36,069 nucleotides of DNA from a virus, in IMG/VR virus record IMGVR_UViG_3300006733_000029, positions 1 through 36,069 of that record. One strand, written 5' to 3'. Below the pieces are notes generated by a model. It was not told where the DNA came from. It ran no database searches and saw only the letters and a program-made list of their open reading frames with translations. Within the stretch, counting starts at the first letter, position 1. Every line of letters begins with the position of its first letter. This document shows, piece by piece, positions 1-8,500 of the stretch. The position numbers and the translations under genes were made by a program.

Positions 1-1350
1 CCATCGTTTCTCTCTCATAACGAACTCTGTGCCATCGTCAAACTGTGCTACGAACTGCACCTTATCCCTACCTATCTTACGAAGGACTGATTTGAACTCA
101 GTACCATCGTCATAGCGGAATATTGGGCTATCATCAGGCGTTGATTCCTGTGCGAACACGTCAACTGTGCCGTCTTGGAATACTGCACATAGGTCAGTAA
201 GTGCATCACCGCCGCCCTCAAGTGCATATATACGGGCTTTATTAGCAGCACCAGCACCGGGAGCAGACATTTCAGTAAATTCCATATAGCTTGTTGTTGT
301 AATAGCACCACTAAACGTAGCAGCACTAGCAGTTAAGGCACTTACAGTCACATTCTTATTAAAATTAAACGCTGATGCACTCACATCATAGAATATAGTC
401 ACATTACCATGTCCACCAGTGAAACCAATCCTTAACAGGTTCACATCTTCATCGGCTGCTGGACTGTAATACTGCCCCCAAGAGTCAGTCCCATTCAAAT
501 CACCAGAACCGATACGCATATAAGCATCACGGGCTGAATTTACCATAGCCAATGCTGGCTCAGTTATTCCATTGAAGAATCCAAGGTTTACGTTGACTAT
601 ATCCTTGTCGCCAAGCACAAGAACGGGCACATTATTGGCATCCTCTGACGTGTGTGGCAATGCCCATATCATAGCCTTGGCGTTGGCATCGGCTGTTTCG
701 TAGAGTATACGTGAGTCGTCACCCGCACCGAACGACAATGCTATGTCGTCACCTGCCAGAAATGTCGTGTTAATAAGCGTCAATGTGCCAGTAGTTGAAA
801 GCGTCATTTTAGATGCCCATGAACCACCGGTAAAGCTATACCAATCCATCTGACCGCCATCAGCAACAACCCATTTCCACTTATCGGCATTGTCCTCGGC
901 AGCATCAGCATACATATACAGATTGACGGCAGCACCAGAGGCAGCTTGGTTTACTATCTCGGCATTAGCTGTCACTAAACCACCAAACGTAGCACCAAGG
1001 GGGAAGTTCAATGTCTGGCTAGAACCGTCAAGGTGTATCAAGCCTTGGCTGTGACCACCGTCATTAACTGCTAGCAATATATCCCCGTCAGCAGTAGCGT
1101 TAGATATGATGAGAGAATTAGCTGCCAAGGCAGGAGTTACAGGCGTACCGATTAGCACACCCGTAAGTGCTGTATTAGCATTGAGTACCGCTGTTCTGAG
1201 GTATAAAACACCATCGCTGGTCGTACCGATAGCAGCCACCTTATTATCGGCAACAATAAGGCCGTCAGAAAACGTCTGTGTAGCAGTCCACGTATTTGTT
1301 ATGCCAAAAATATCTTCCAACTGTGATAGCATATAAAGTTTTGAAAGCAT
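1..1350 (-). CDS. Tail-fibre/appendage-like virion protein (C-terminus cut by window edge)
   Basis: An open frame of 450 codons runs from ATG at 1350 to the left edge with no stop, so the C-terminus is missing. AGGAG lies just upstream, inside the last codons of the preceding gene. The product is rich in Gly, Ala, Thr, Asp and Asn with alternating hydrophobic stretches, as in beta-rich phage fibres. Around residues 360-376 it reads EMSAPGAGAANKARIY, a phrase that I know recurs in phage fibre or appendage proteins; it is followed by a repeated D-D-G-T-E-F. It is the last visible gene of the virion operon, a usual place for receptor-binding or appendage genes. No enzymatic domain was seen. Fibre function is inferred from composition, phrase and position. 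Confidence 0.6.
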   Translation of the reverse strand, partial: MLSKLYMLSQLEDIFGITNTWTATQTFSDGLIVADNKVAAIGTTSDGVLYLRTAVLNANTALTGVLIGTPVTPALAANSLIISNATADGDILLAVNDGGHSQGLIHLDGSSQTLNFPLGATFGGLVTANAEIVNQAASGAAVNLYMYADAAEDNADKWKWVVADGGQMDWYSFTGGSWASKMTLSTTGTLTLINTTFLAGDDIALSFGAGDDSRILYETADANAKAMIWALPHTSEDANNVPVLVLGDKDIVNVNLGFFNGITEPALAMVNSARDAYMRIGSGDLNGTDSWGQYYSPAADEDVNLLRIGFTGGHGNVTIFYDVSASAFNFNKNVTVSALTASAATFSGAITTTSYMEFTEMSAPGAGAANKARIYALEGGGDALTDLCAVFQDGTVDVFAQESTPDDSPIFRYDDGTEFKSVLRKIGRDKVQFVAQFDDGTEFVMREKRW

Positions 1351-1353
1351 GGC

Positions 1354-1671
1354 TTAACTCCTTACACCGCATACGCGGAAGGTTCTGTCTGCGGCCTGTC
1401 CTGCGGAAGTTCCTATCTTGATGTGCTGAAACCCACCTATGTTCCATATATCGGCATAAGCACCAGTTCCCGCAGCAACGGTCAAACTGCTCCCAAGCGC
1501 ATAGTAAGTACCACCCTTGGTTTCTGAGCCATAGCAAGTGAGATCGGATGAGGTTAAGGTGGGGATTAAGACTATCAGGGTTTCGTATGATTTCTCTAGG
1601 TCTACTTCTGCGGTTAAATCGTCGTCAGTTGCTATTGTGATTACTGCGTCTTTCCATAAACTGTGTATCAT
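1354..1671 (-). CDS. Small hypothetical virion-region protein (105 aa)
   Basis: The ATG at 1671 is preferred over an in-frame GTG at 1680 because GGAG sits about 10 bases upstream of it. The product is a mixed beta-type sequence without Cys clusters or membrane segments; the C-terminal half contains GGFQHIKIGTSAG and ends FRVCGVRS. The stop is three bases before the start of the fibre-like gene, and its last codons carry that gene's ribosome-binding site, so the two are probably translationally coupled. Position suggests a small head, neck or tail component, but no family was recognised. Confidence 0.6.
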   Translation of the reverse strand: MIHSLWKDAVITIATDDDLTAEVDLEKSYETLIVLIPTLTSSDLTCYGSETKGGTYYALGSSLTVAAGTGAYADIWNIGGFQHIKIGTSAGQAADRTFRVCGVRS

Positions 1672-1734
1672 TACACACACACTCCTTTTTTAAAGTAGCG
1701 ATGTTTCTTAGGCACACCGCCGAAGCCCTTTATT

Positions 1735-2349
1735 CTATTTTGTCTTGCGCCTCTTCTTTTTTTCCTTTGGTTTGGCTGGTTTATCAGAGACATAAAGCGG
1801 AGCTTTTTCTTCCGGCGCTCCGGTTGAGGCCATTGTAATCATCGATCGCTGGAAAGCCCTGTCCTCGGCTTCTTTGATATCCTTGGCCTCTTTCTCTATG
1901 ATACCCCACTCCATTTTGTGCCTAGTCTGCATATGCCTCATTACATGGAATGGCGCCGTCAAGTTACTCTTTCTGCATGTTGGCAATCCCAATTCATTAT
2001 AATGAGCTCTTTCAGGGTTGTCTTCGTGCAACATGCACTTGAGAGCACCCTTGAATGGTTTTTCCTTTGGCTTGTGCGTGGTGAATACATTTGACCCATC
2101 TGGACGCTTTTTCTTTAACTGCGTCGTTAGCATGTTCCGGTTCGTTAAGCTCGGCTCATGCGTTACAGTGTCATATATATACACATAACCGGCACTCGTT
2201 AATTTGCTTGCCACCATTGGCATAGAGGTTTCGGCACCAGGGCTAATAACCTTCTCTGTGGCTATTAGCCCTGGTTCTGGTGCGCTTTCCGCGTCTCTCA
2301 CCATTTCATCTACGATTGCTTGGTTTTCTTCTTTTGTTTGTGTTTCCAT
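1735..2349 (-). CDS. Hypothetical protein with C2H2-like Cys/His cluster and lysine-rich tail
   Basis: The ATG at 2349 is chosen over a GTG at 2364 because GGAGG lies 8 bases upstream of it. The 204-residue product has a hydrophilic N-terminus, then a segment with CMLHEDNPERAHYNE, PTCRK and HVMRHMQTRHKMEW, whose Cys and His spacing suggests a zinc-binding fold, then an E/K/A-rich helix and a strongly basic tail (KPKEKKKRRKTK). Similar Cys-His proteins occur among phage structural genes in my recollection, but I cannot name a family. The basic tail could contact DNA; that is inference. A run of seven T (A on the coding strand) at 1757-1763 lies in the tail. Confidence 0.65.
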   Translation of the reverse strand: METQTKEENQAIVDEMVRDAESAPEPGLIATEKVISPGAETSMPMVASKLTSAGYVYIYDTVTHEPSLTNRNMLTTQLKKKRPDGSNVFTTHKPKEKPFKGALKCMLHEDNPERAHYNELGLPTCRKSNLTAPFHVMRHMQTRHKMEWGIIEKEAKDIKEAEDRAFQRSMITMASTGAPEEKAPLYVSDKPAKPKEKKKRRKTK

Positions 2350-2383
2350 CAGACTGTCCTCCACGATTTTTAATCGGTTCCCG

Positions 2384-2725
2384 TTAGTCTTTTATTCTGT
2401 GGACACCAGCTAATTCCGCTTTATCAAAGGGACAATCACCCCTCAAATCATCAGCTATGTTCATTAGTTCCCCTACTGTGTGTAAAATCTGAAACTTGTT
2501 ACCGTCAACCACGCCGCCAGGTATGCGTAACTGATCGATGCCTTTGAATTGTGAAACCGGACCCAGATCTTTGCGGTATTCTGCCGGTCGATCATTCCTT
2601 ACCACATGCACGATCTGGTAACGGTGGAAGCCTTTGTTGCCTAGGGATTGCTCGTTTATCTCATACAACCCCATGCAAGGCTCATCTTTAATCACATAAT
2701 GAGTGCCAACTACAACACCTGGCAT
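2384..2725 (-). CDS. Hypothetical virion-region protein (113 aa)
   Basis: ATG at 2725 follows GCGAGG by about 7 bases. The sequence opens MPGVVVGTHYVIKDEPC and is otherwise a mixed alpha/beta hydrophilic protein without membrane segments or a recognisable motif. It lies between the broken small gene at 2739-3050 and the Cys/His protein at 1735-2349, all in the same direction with short gaps, so it belongs to the virion operon. Function unknown; a completion or adaptor protein is one possibility from position only. Confidence 0.6.
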   Translation of the reverse strand: MPGVVVGTHYVIKDEPCMGLYEINEQSLGNKGFHRYQIVHVVRNDRPAEYRKDLGPVSQFKGIDQLRIPGGVVDGNKFQILHTVGELMNIADDLRGDCPFDKAELAGVHRIKD

Positions 2726-2738
2726 CTATAAACCTCGC

Positions 2739-3050
2739 TTAGATAGTTGCAAAACAAGGAACGTATGCTACAGTTCCGCCGACTTTAATTGCTATTGCAA
2801 ACTTCGGATCTTCATCATCAGAGCCATCGGCGCCAGCAGAAGCGGCCAACCAGGTAGTCATATCAGTAGACCCAGAAGCATTTACACTGGTCAAAGTCTG
2901 GCCGGCAAGGTCGAAACCATCCACTTCAACAATCAATCCGTTAGTTTTGTGGATACTAAATACCTTTGTGCCATTGCAATATGCCTGTAGCTCTTCATCG
3001 CTTTCGCTCTAGGTCCAGCCACGTTTTATTGCACCTGTATTCTTCGCCAT
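2739..3050 (-). pseudogene. Small virion-region gene interrupted by an in-frame amber codon
   Basis: GGAG, 7 bases, then ATG at 3050 opens a frame reading MAKNTGAIKRGWT, a TAG at 3009-3011, then SESDEELQAYCNGTKVFS and onward to a TAA at 2739. Without the TAG this would be a 103-residue protein. No ATG or GTG with a good ribosome-binding site lies just after the TAG; the first plausible restart is a TTG at 2936 without one. The reading frame is clean on both sides, so this is a single-base lesion (for example CAG to TAG), a base-call error, or suppressed translation. TAG is a true stop elsewhere in the window (capsid gene, giant gene). Function unknown; it sits among capsid-proximal genes. Confidence 0.6.
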
Positions 3051-3134
3051 TTGATTTCTCCCTAAAAGCGGATAACACCGCAGTTGATTTTAGGTGCCGG
3101 TGTTTCAGGCACACCGGCGAAGCCTATTATTCAA

Positions 3135-3857
3135 TTATACAGTCCAATCGACATAGCCACGGGCGAGGAAGTAGTCAACTTCCAGCACGCTTGCGGCACC
3201 AGATCGGTTCTCGATACCCAGGCACATCCAACCAACATCGGACGTGGTTACAACCGAGTCAACCGCTTTTATCAGTCTACCGTTCAGATAGACCTCACCG
3301 CGTCCACTCGGTCCAACAAAGACACGAATTACATCGTATTCATCGTTGACAGCCGCTTCATTGGCTCTGGTGCCGTTGGCATCGGCATCGCTATTAACAG
3401 CGCCACCGTCACCAAATACAGCACGCCAATCGTCCGTTGTGCCATCAGAGTCAAACTGTGCACCGACAATTCCACCAGACCCGTTATAGGTCATGGTAGC
3501 GGTTGCAAACTCAGCCGGCATTACCGGAGTCGTGGCATCGAGAGTTTCCGTCCAGCCCACATACAGAGCGCCGGTGGTGATATCGGCCATCTTCAGTCTG
3601 GCTTCCATAACAACCCCACCATCGGCGGGTTTGAATGGGCCAATCATCAGAAAGCAGTTGTCGTTATCGCCGGTATCTGTGGTGATCTGAAGAACCCCAC
3701 CAGGTTCGTCCGTGACTGCGGCAAAACTACCCTCGTTTACCGAAACGTAGTTTACGCCATTGCTACCACACGGCAGCATGGTTGTTCCCATTGTGGCCGT
3801 CTCAAAGCCAAGAAAGTGATCTTTTACTTCCAGTACTCCAAATTCTCCATAAGACAT
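3135..3857 (-). CDS. Putative capsid-associated beta-sandwich (lectin-like) protein
   Basis: ATG at 3857 is chosen because GGAG lies 9 bases upstream; a TTG at 3872 would overlap that site. The 240-residue product follows the capsid gene directly. It reads as an all-beta protein: many short strands, Gly/Asp turns, and segments such as CFLMIGPFKPADGG, ALYVGWTETLD and GRGEVYLNGRLIKAV, the style of concanavalin/LamG-type sandwiches. Phages often encode decoration or minor head proteins right after the capsid, which is the basis for the call; the fold is inferred by eye. A stretch of 84 bases without a good gene separates it from the amber-interrupted gene. Confidence 0.55.
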   Translation of the reverse strand: MSYGEFGVLEVKDHFLGFETATMGTTMLPCGSNGVNYVSVNEGSFAAVTDEPGGVLQITTDTGDNDNCFLMIGPFKPADGGVVMEARLKMADITTGALYVGWTETLDATTPVMPAEFATATMTYNGSGGIVGAQFDSDGTTDDWRAVFGDGGAVNSDADANGTRANEAAVNDEYDVIRVFVGPSGRGEVYLNGRLIKAVDSVVTTSDVGWMCLGIENRSGAASVLEVDYFLARGYVDWTV

Positions 3858-3910
3858 TTCTTTAATCTCCAATCTTTTTTCTATATTCTTTGGCTATGTC
3901 TTAACTAGCT

Positions 3911-4786
3911 CTAGCTAGTAGGTGCGGTTGCATCGCTGTATACCTCATACAGCCAGTTTCCGGCGCTTCTCTCACCGTAGGCATACTCATCATAGTGGTA
4001 AAGAGAAGTTCCGCCGCCGCCACGCTCCGGTCTGCGCTTGGGTTCTACCCTAGGTGCACGGCCTTGTACGAGGACAATGGCTTCTCTGGCGAATACACCG
4101 CCCTTGGCATCGTCCGAAGAGTCAATGCCGATATTGCCGTCCTCATATACTTTCGCGCCACCGATCATCCCCCTGAAGCCCTCACTGAACACCCTCGCGG
4201 TAAGACCTTTATCCACGTTGTAAGTGCCTATACCAGCGGTCAACTCATCGGAGATATCTCTGATCTGGTAGCCATGCAGCACGCAGTTGTAAGGCGGGTT
4301 TCCGGGCTCAGTTGTATTAGAGCTAATCCTTACCACCGCAGCGCTGATTATGCCATGAGCAAGAGTGGTACCAGCACCAGAGAGCGAAGTGGTAGCACCA
4401 TCAAGGGCAGTGAGGCCGTCTTCGTCTTTTTTCCGCTGGATTGCGTTCTGTGCCAAAGCACCGGTTCTGGCGAGTGCGTTCTTGGAGATCCGTGCAGCAA
4501 CCCTATCTGTTATGAAAGTTTCTATCCCCACCACGGTCGGTGTGATCGTGATTAGAGAGTCTTCAAGCTGCTGCGGGTTGTCGAGCTCGGTAGTTTCCGT
4601 GATCGCCTGGGCGGTCAACTGTGCAAGACTTACCTCGTTCCAGGATAGGCCAACGCCCTCTCCCAAAGTAACCCTGTCACATAGTTGGGGCATAACACCC
4701 TCGTTTTCCCTTACTATTCGAGCCGAAGCAATCAGAGTGGGTAAACTATCGGCTAATGCATCAGTGGTCGTATTTCCTGTAGCCAT
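3911..4786 (-). CDS. Major capsid protein (candidate)
   Basis: The 291-residue product lies directly after a scaffold-like gene and downstream of terminase and portal, the canonical place for the major capsid gene. It starts MATGNTTTDALADSLP and has a pattern compatible with HK97-fold coats: helical N-terminal half, then VGIETFITDRVAARIS, a central alpha/beta part and a C-terminal strand-rich part with RAPRVEPKRRPERGGGG, a likely flexible loop. The leader contains AAAGTGAGGG, close to the GTGAGG leader repeated before the early genes. It ends with TAG, followed two codons later by another in-frame TAG, so TAG is read as stop. Identity rests on order and general features, not on a diagnostic motif. 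Confidence 0.72.
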   Translation of the reverse strand: MATGNTTTDALADSLPTLIASARIVRENEGVMPQLCDRVTLGEGVGLSWNEVSLAQLTAQAITETTELDNPQQLEDSLITITPTVVGIETFITDRVAARISKNALARTGALAQNAIQRKKDEDGLTALDGATTSLSGAGTTLAHGIISAAVVRISSNTTEPGNPPYNCVLHGYQIRDISDELTAGIGTYNVDKGLTARVFSEGFRGMIGGAKVYEDGNIGIDSSDDAKGGVFAREAIVLVQGRAPRVEPKRRPERGGGGTSLYHYDEYAYGERSAGNWLYEVYSDATAPTS

Positions 4787-4804
4787 TTAACTAGCCCTCA
4801 CTTT

Positions 4805-5524
4805 TTACAAATTTGCGAGTATTTTTTCAGCCCTGGCGTGGTCATTGACTTTACCTTCACCATAGGCCGTCAAATAGTCTGTGTCGGAAAGGTGATCGCC
4901 TCCGCTATTATCGTTAGAATCTACAGGAACATCGGGTGTCTCTGGTTCTGGTTCTGCACTCAATGGTTCCCACTTAGTTTCTGCCGCTTTGCGGATTTTA
5001 TCGATGTCAGCCCCTACTCCAAACGTATCGCAAATTTCTGTGAGTGCTTCAATATTGCTGTCTTTATATTCGGCTGCTATCTTTGAAATGAAGACTTCGC
5101 GTCTGTCTGTATCTAAATCGTTTCTGCTTGCCTCAATCTCAACTTTTGCCGCCGCGTTTTCTCTTTTCTCAACCTGAACACTCTTCTTGGCAGAAGTCAA
5201 ATCACGGGTCAATCGAGCAATATTTTTCTTATCAGGGTCGTCTTTCGACAACTCATCAAGAGTATTATTGACTGTTTCAACCTCCATTTTTTGTCCTTCA
5301 ACGGTTCCTTTGAGGTTAGTGTTTTCAGTAGTCAGGGTCTTAATCTTACCGTTCAGATTGTCTTTTTCCAGTTTGAACGTTTGCCCCTGTTTGCCGGTAG
5401 CCTCTCGGACCGCTTTTTCTACCATCTTGTCAACTTCCGTCTTAGAATAGGTTTTGCCATCAGGCGGATTCGGATTGTCACCAGGTTGAGTGGCTATCAC
5501 TTGGTTTTTATCTTTCTCGGCCAT
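4805..5524 (-). CDS. Capsid scaffold-like coiled-coil protein
   Basis: The ATG at 5524 follows AAGGAG. The product (239 aa) is highly charged, with Lys/Glu/Asp/Asn-rich heptad-like sequence at about residues 50-130 (for example KLEKDNLNGKIKTLTTENTN), an acidic, Pro-rich linker near residues 190-215, and a short helical C-terminus. This is the typical make-up of phage scaffolding proteins, and the gene sits immediately before the capsid candidate with an 18-base gap. Scaffolds diverge quickly, so the call rests on composition and neighbourhood. No protease motif was seen, so cleavage or exit of the scaffold cannot be predicted. Confidence 0.62.
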   Translation of the reverse strand: MAEKDKNQVIATQPGDNPNPPDGKTYSKTEVDKMVEKAVREATGKQGQTFKLEKDNLNGKIKTLTTENTNLKGTVEGQKMEVETVNNTLDELSKDDPDKKNIARLTRDLTSAKKSVQVEKRENAAAKVEIEASRNDLDTDRREVFISKIAAEYKDSNIEALTEICDTFGVGADIDKIRKAAETKWEPLSAEPEPETPDVPVDSNDNSGGDHLSDTDYLTAYGEGKVNDHARAEKILANL

Positions 5525-5597
5525 TAGATCACTCCTTGTTGTTTATTTATATAGGACAAATTATCTAATTTGTCAAGTCCTAGCTTTACTTTTCATT

Positions 5598-8500
5598 CTA
5601 CCTCCTAAGTTGTTCTAATAATTCATCAAGGTTTAGATTTTCAAATTCTTCCTGTAGAGCTATCAATTTTAATGCGTTTCTATCAGCTTCAGTAAGTTCG
5701 ACACGTTGCCATGCCGGTACTGAAACCTTACCTGTTTGCATCATCCAATCATCTAGTGCGGGGTTCTCATATCGGAAATTAAGGCGAGTATTCGCTGTGG
5801 CACTTACCTCCGGGTCATTTATATAGATATCATATAAATCTTCGACCTCTTCAGTCGGCACTTTATCGAACTCTATAGTATCAGTCCACTCTTTAACCTC
5901 TTTAATCTTATAATAGAACTCCAGGTGGTCCGCGAGATATCGTTCTTGTGCCCATCCCGTTTGAGGCAGTAGATAATATTCTACATAGTTGTCCACGTAC
6001 TCTTCTGGCATGAACACACCCCACGCTTGACGGCGATAATAGATTTCCTTAAACGCCTCGGCTGTATCGGCATCCCACAACCCATCAGCCACCATCTTAT
6101 CAGACCATTTAACAGCATTCAGATTAAGAGCATCACCTGTTCGGTCAGCAAACGCATCAAATAAAGGCTGATATTGTTGGTATAACTGGTCATATTCTAT
6201 ATTTGGAATAGTTGATGGGTCTACCGCCGTGAGCCCGTGAGCCTCGGTAAGAATGGCATCAAAGTCCGGGTGTTCATGCCTGAACCTATCTCGCCAGTGA
6301 CCAGTATCAGGTAAGTTCATATACTCCACATACTCGGCAGGGTCCGTATATCCTAACTCATATCCCGCACGTTCAAGCCTCGCGGTACGGTAATCGCTGT
6401 TTTCCGGCAAAGCAAGGAAATCTGCTATAGCCTTGTCACGACTTGTATGGTCTTGACTGTACTTGTCAAGTATAGATTGGTATTGATTATCCTGTTCTTT
6501 ATAGGTATCGGATATCCGCCATATCGGTATGCGGGATTCATCAATAGGTTGAAGTTTTGAGTCACCCCAAATGAGTTCACTGGTACGCATATCATTGTAT
6601 TCAGGATTGTCAACGCGGTACAGTTTAGCGCCTATGGTATCCCCGGCATCCTCAAGCCTCATATAGCCTACGTGCCACGCAACTATATCATCATCGGCGC
6701 CGTATCCGAGTTTTACGATATCTATGGTGCGTTCTATATCCCTGAACTCGGTATCCGCTGGTAGTTCTGTGAAATGTTCACCAGCCTCTATCACTGTTTG
6801 CCTTAAATCTATTATCGCTTGGGCCCGTAGTTCATCATCCGCGATATAAAAATCAGATGTTTCATCGCTGTAGCCATCAAGTTCTATGAAGAGGTCGTGA
6901 TGGTCTACCTGTAACTGCAATACTTCAATCGGTATTTCGGTTTCTTTATACCCAAGGAAGTCGTTTAGGTCAGGGTTCTCGGCGAGGTACAACTTATCTT
7001 CCCAAGATCCACGGCCAAATTCATTAACGATATCTATGCGCTCAAAGTATTCATTTGCAATCGTTGGGTTGGGCAGATATTCTGTAACCGATATCTCTGG
7101 TATGCCTAACTCTTTAACAAGGCTCTCAGCCCTTGTTAGGGCTTGTTTTGAGTAAATTGGTGCCTGTCCCCAAATGGCAAGTAAGGCGTTTTCATCAGGT
7201 CGGTCGGTTAAATATTCCTGTTGCCGGTTTTGGGTGAGTTCCGGGTGAACATCTAAGAAGTCAGGCTGGTCATACTCATCGAGTAGATAATACTGTTTGA
7301 GTAATGAATATTGCGATTGTGTCATATTACCCATATATGCTTTCGAGGTAACATCACCGTGCGGTGTTTCACCTTTATCGAATGCTTCTAAAGCAGCTTG
7401 GTCGCCAGCAGCTACCAGGGCTTGCCTTTGTTGCCATAGTGCATAATAGTCCTCGAAAGTAGAACCCTCGGCAGGGTCGGCATTGAGTTCGATTACAGAT
7501 TGCGATGGTATGTGCTTAAGCGTTTCATTCTTTAAGAATACCGCCTCAACGAATTTAATCATATAAGGTTCAAAGCCCCTATCCTCACTGGCAAATTCAG
7601 GGTCGGTTCCGGAGAACGATGCAGCGTTATCAGCCCAAAAATCCTTAACATCGTATAGAGGGATTACATCACCGTAAAATTCGTTGTCCTCATATTTTTG
7701 CGTACCGAGAAGGGCAAAGTCCTCTCTCCAATCACCAGTATATGTTTGGGCACCCATTCCTATGAAAGCGAATGGTGCAACACCTAATCCAGCGAACTCG
7801 TTTTCTAGGAACGATTCCATGATATCAAGTACGGAGAACGGTAACGTTGCCTCAAGCCATTGCCTCGGATTTTTAACATCTATCTCTTCACCTACATAGT
7901 TTTTACCGGTATAGAAATTAAGGGCTTCAGCGGACATTGGTGCAGCTTTACTTCTCATAAAATCAAAGAGGATGCTTCCGATATCTGTATCACTGGTTGC
8001 ACCGGTCGTCGATGATTTCATGGTTTCTACAGTTGGGTCCACTTGTGCGATTATGATAGATGCCAGCCGGGAGTACAGCACCGCATATTGCTTAAAACCG
8101 CCCCAAGGGTCAATACGAGTATTCCCCACCCTGGCGGTCATAAAGTCGGCACTACGTGGGTCAAACTCAACTTCCCAAAGGTCAAGCAGTTTACCGAGTA
8201 ATAATACACCGGTGAACATACCGATAAACGTGGTCATATCTTTCCATGCTTGTTTGCGGATATATTTGTTACTATTGAACAGGTGCCTCGGCGCCACCAA
8301 GCGTGATACCATAAGTCTCGGTGCAAAGAAGAAAGCGTTGAGGAACCTGGCACCGCCTGATAGTGTTTTACCAAGGCTGGCACGACCGGTCATTTCCGCA
8401 AGATACACCGCCCATTCGTGCATTTCCTTGACTATATCCGGGATATCACCTTTACGCTTACCATCAATAATATCCTCGCGTTCTTGGAGTAATTGTTCAT

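Noticed and set aside
72-1537. Short minus- and plus-strand open frames at 72-326, 1106-1336 and 1265-1537
   Set aside because: They lie in other frames of the fibre-like gene, whose continuous 450-codon frame and ribosome-binding site explain the region better.
1735-1790. Programmed +1 frameshift at the A7 run of the lysine-rich gene into the GFGGVPKKHRYF frame
   Set aside because: The run is short for slippage, there is no stimulatory structure or rare-codon/stop context, and the second copy of the element at 3107 has no such run; kept only as a possibility under the repeat finding.
3084-4790. Plus-strand open frames over the capsid and decoration genes (up to 274 codons)
   Set aside because: They mirror good minus-strand genes with ribosome-binding sites; translations look like antisense shadows and no plus-strand gene order supports them.
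2739-5600. Recoding of TAG as a sense codon, suggested by the amber codon at 3009
   Set aside because: The capsid gene (3911), the giant gene (5598), the Gp37/68-like gene (29952) and the gene ending at 35850 all terminate at TAG; readthrough of the capsid stop would soon meet another TAG.
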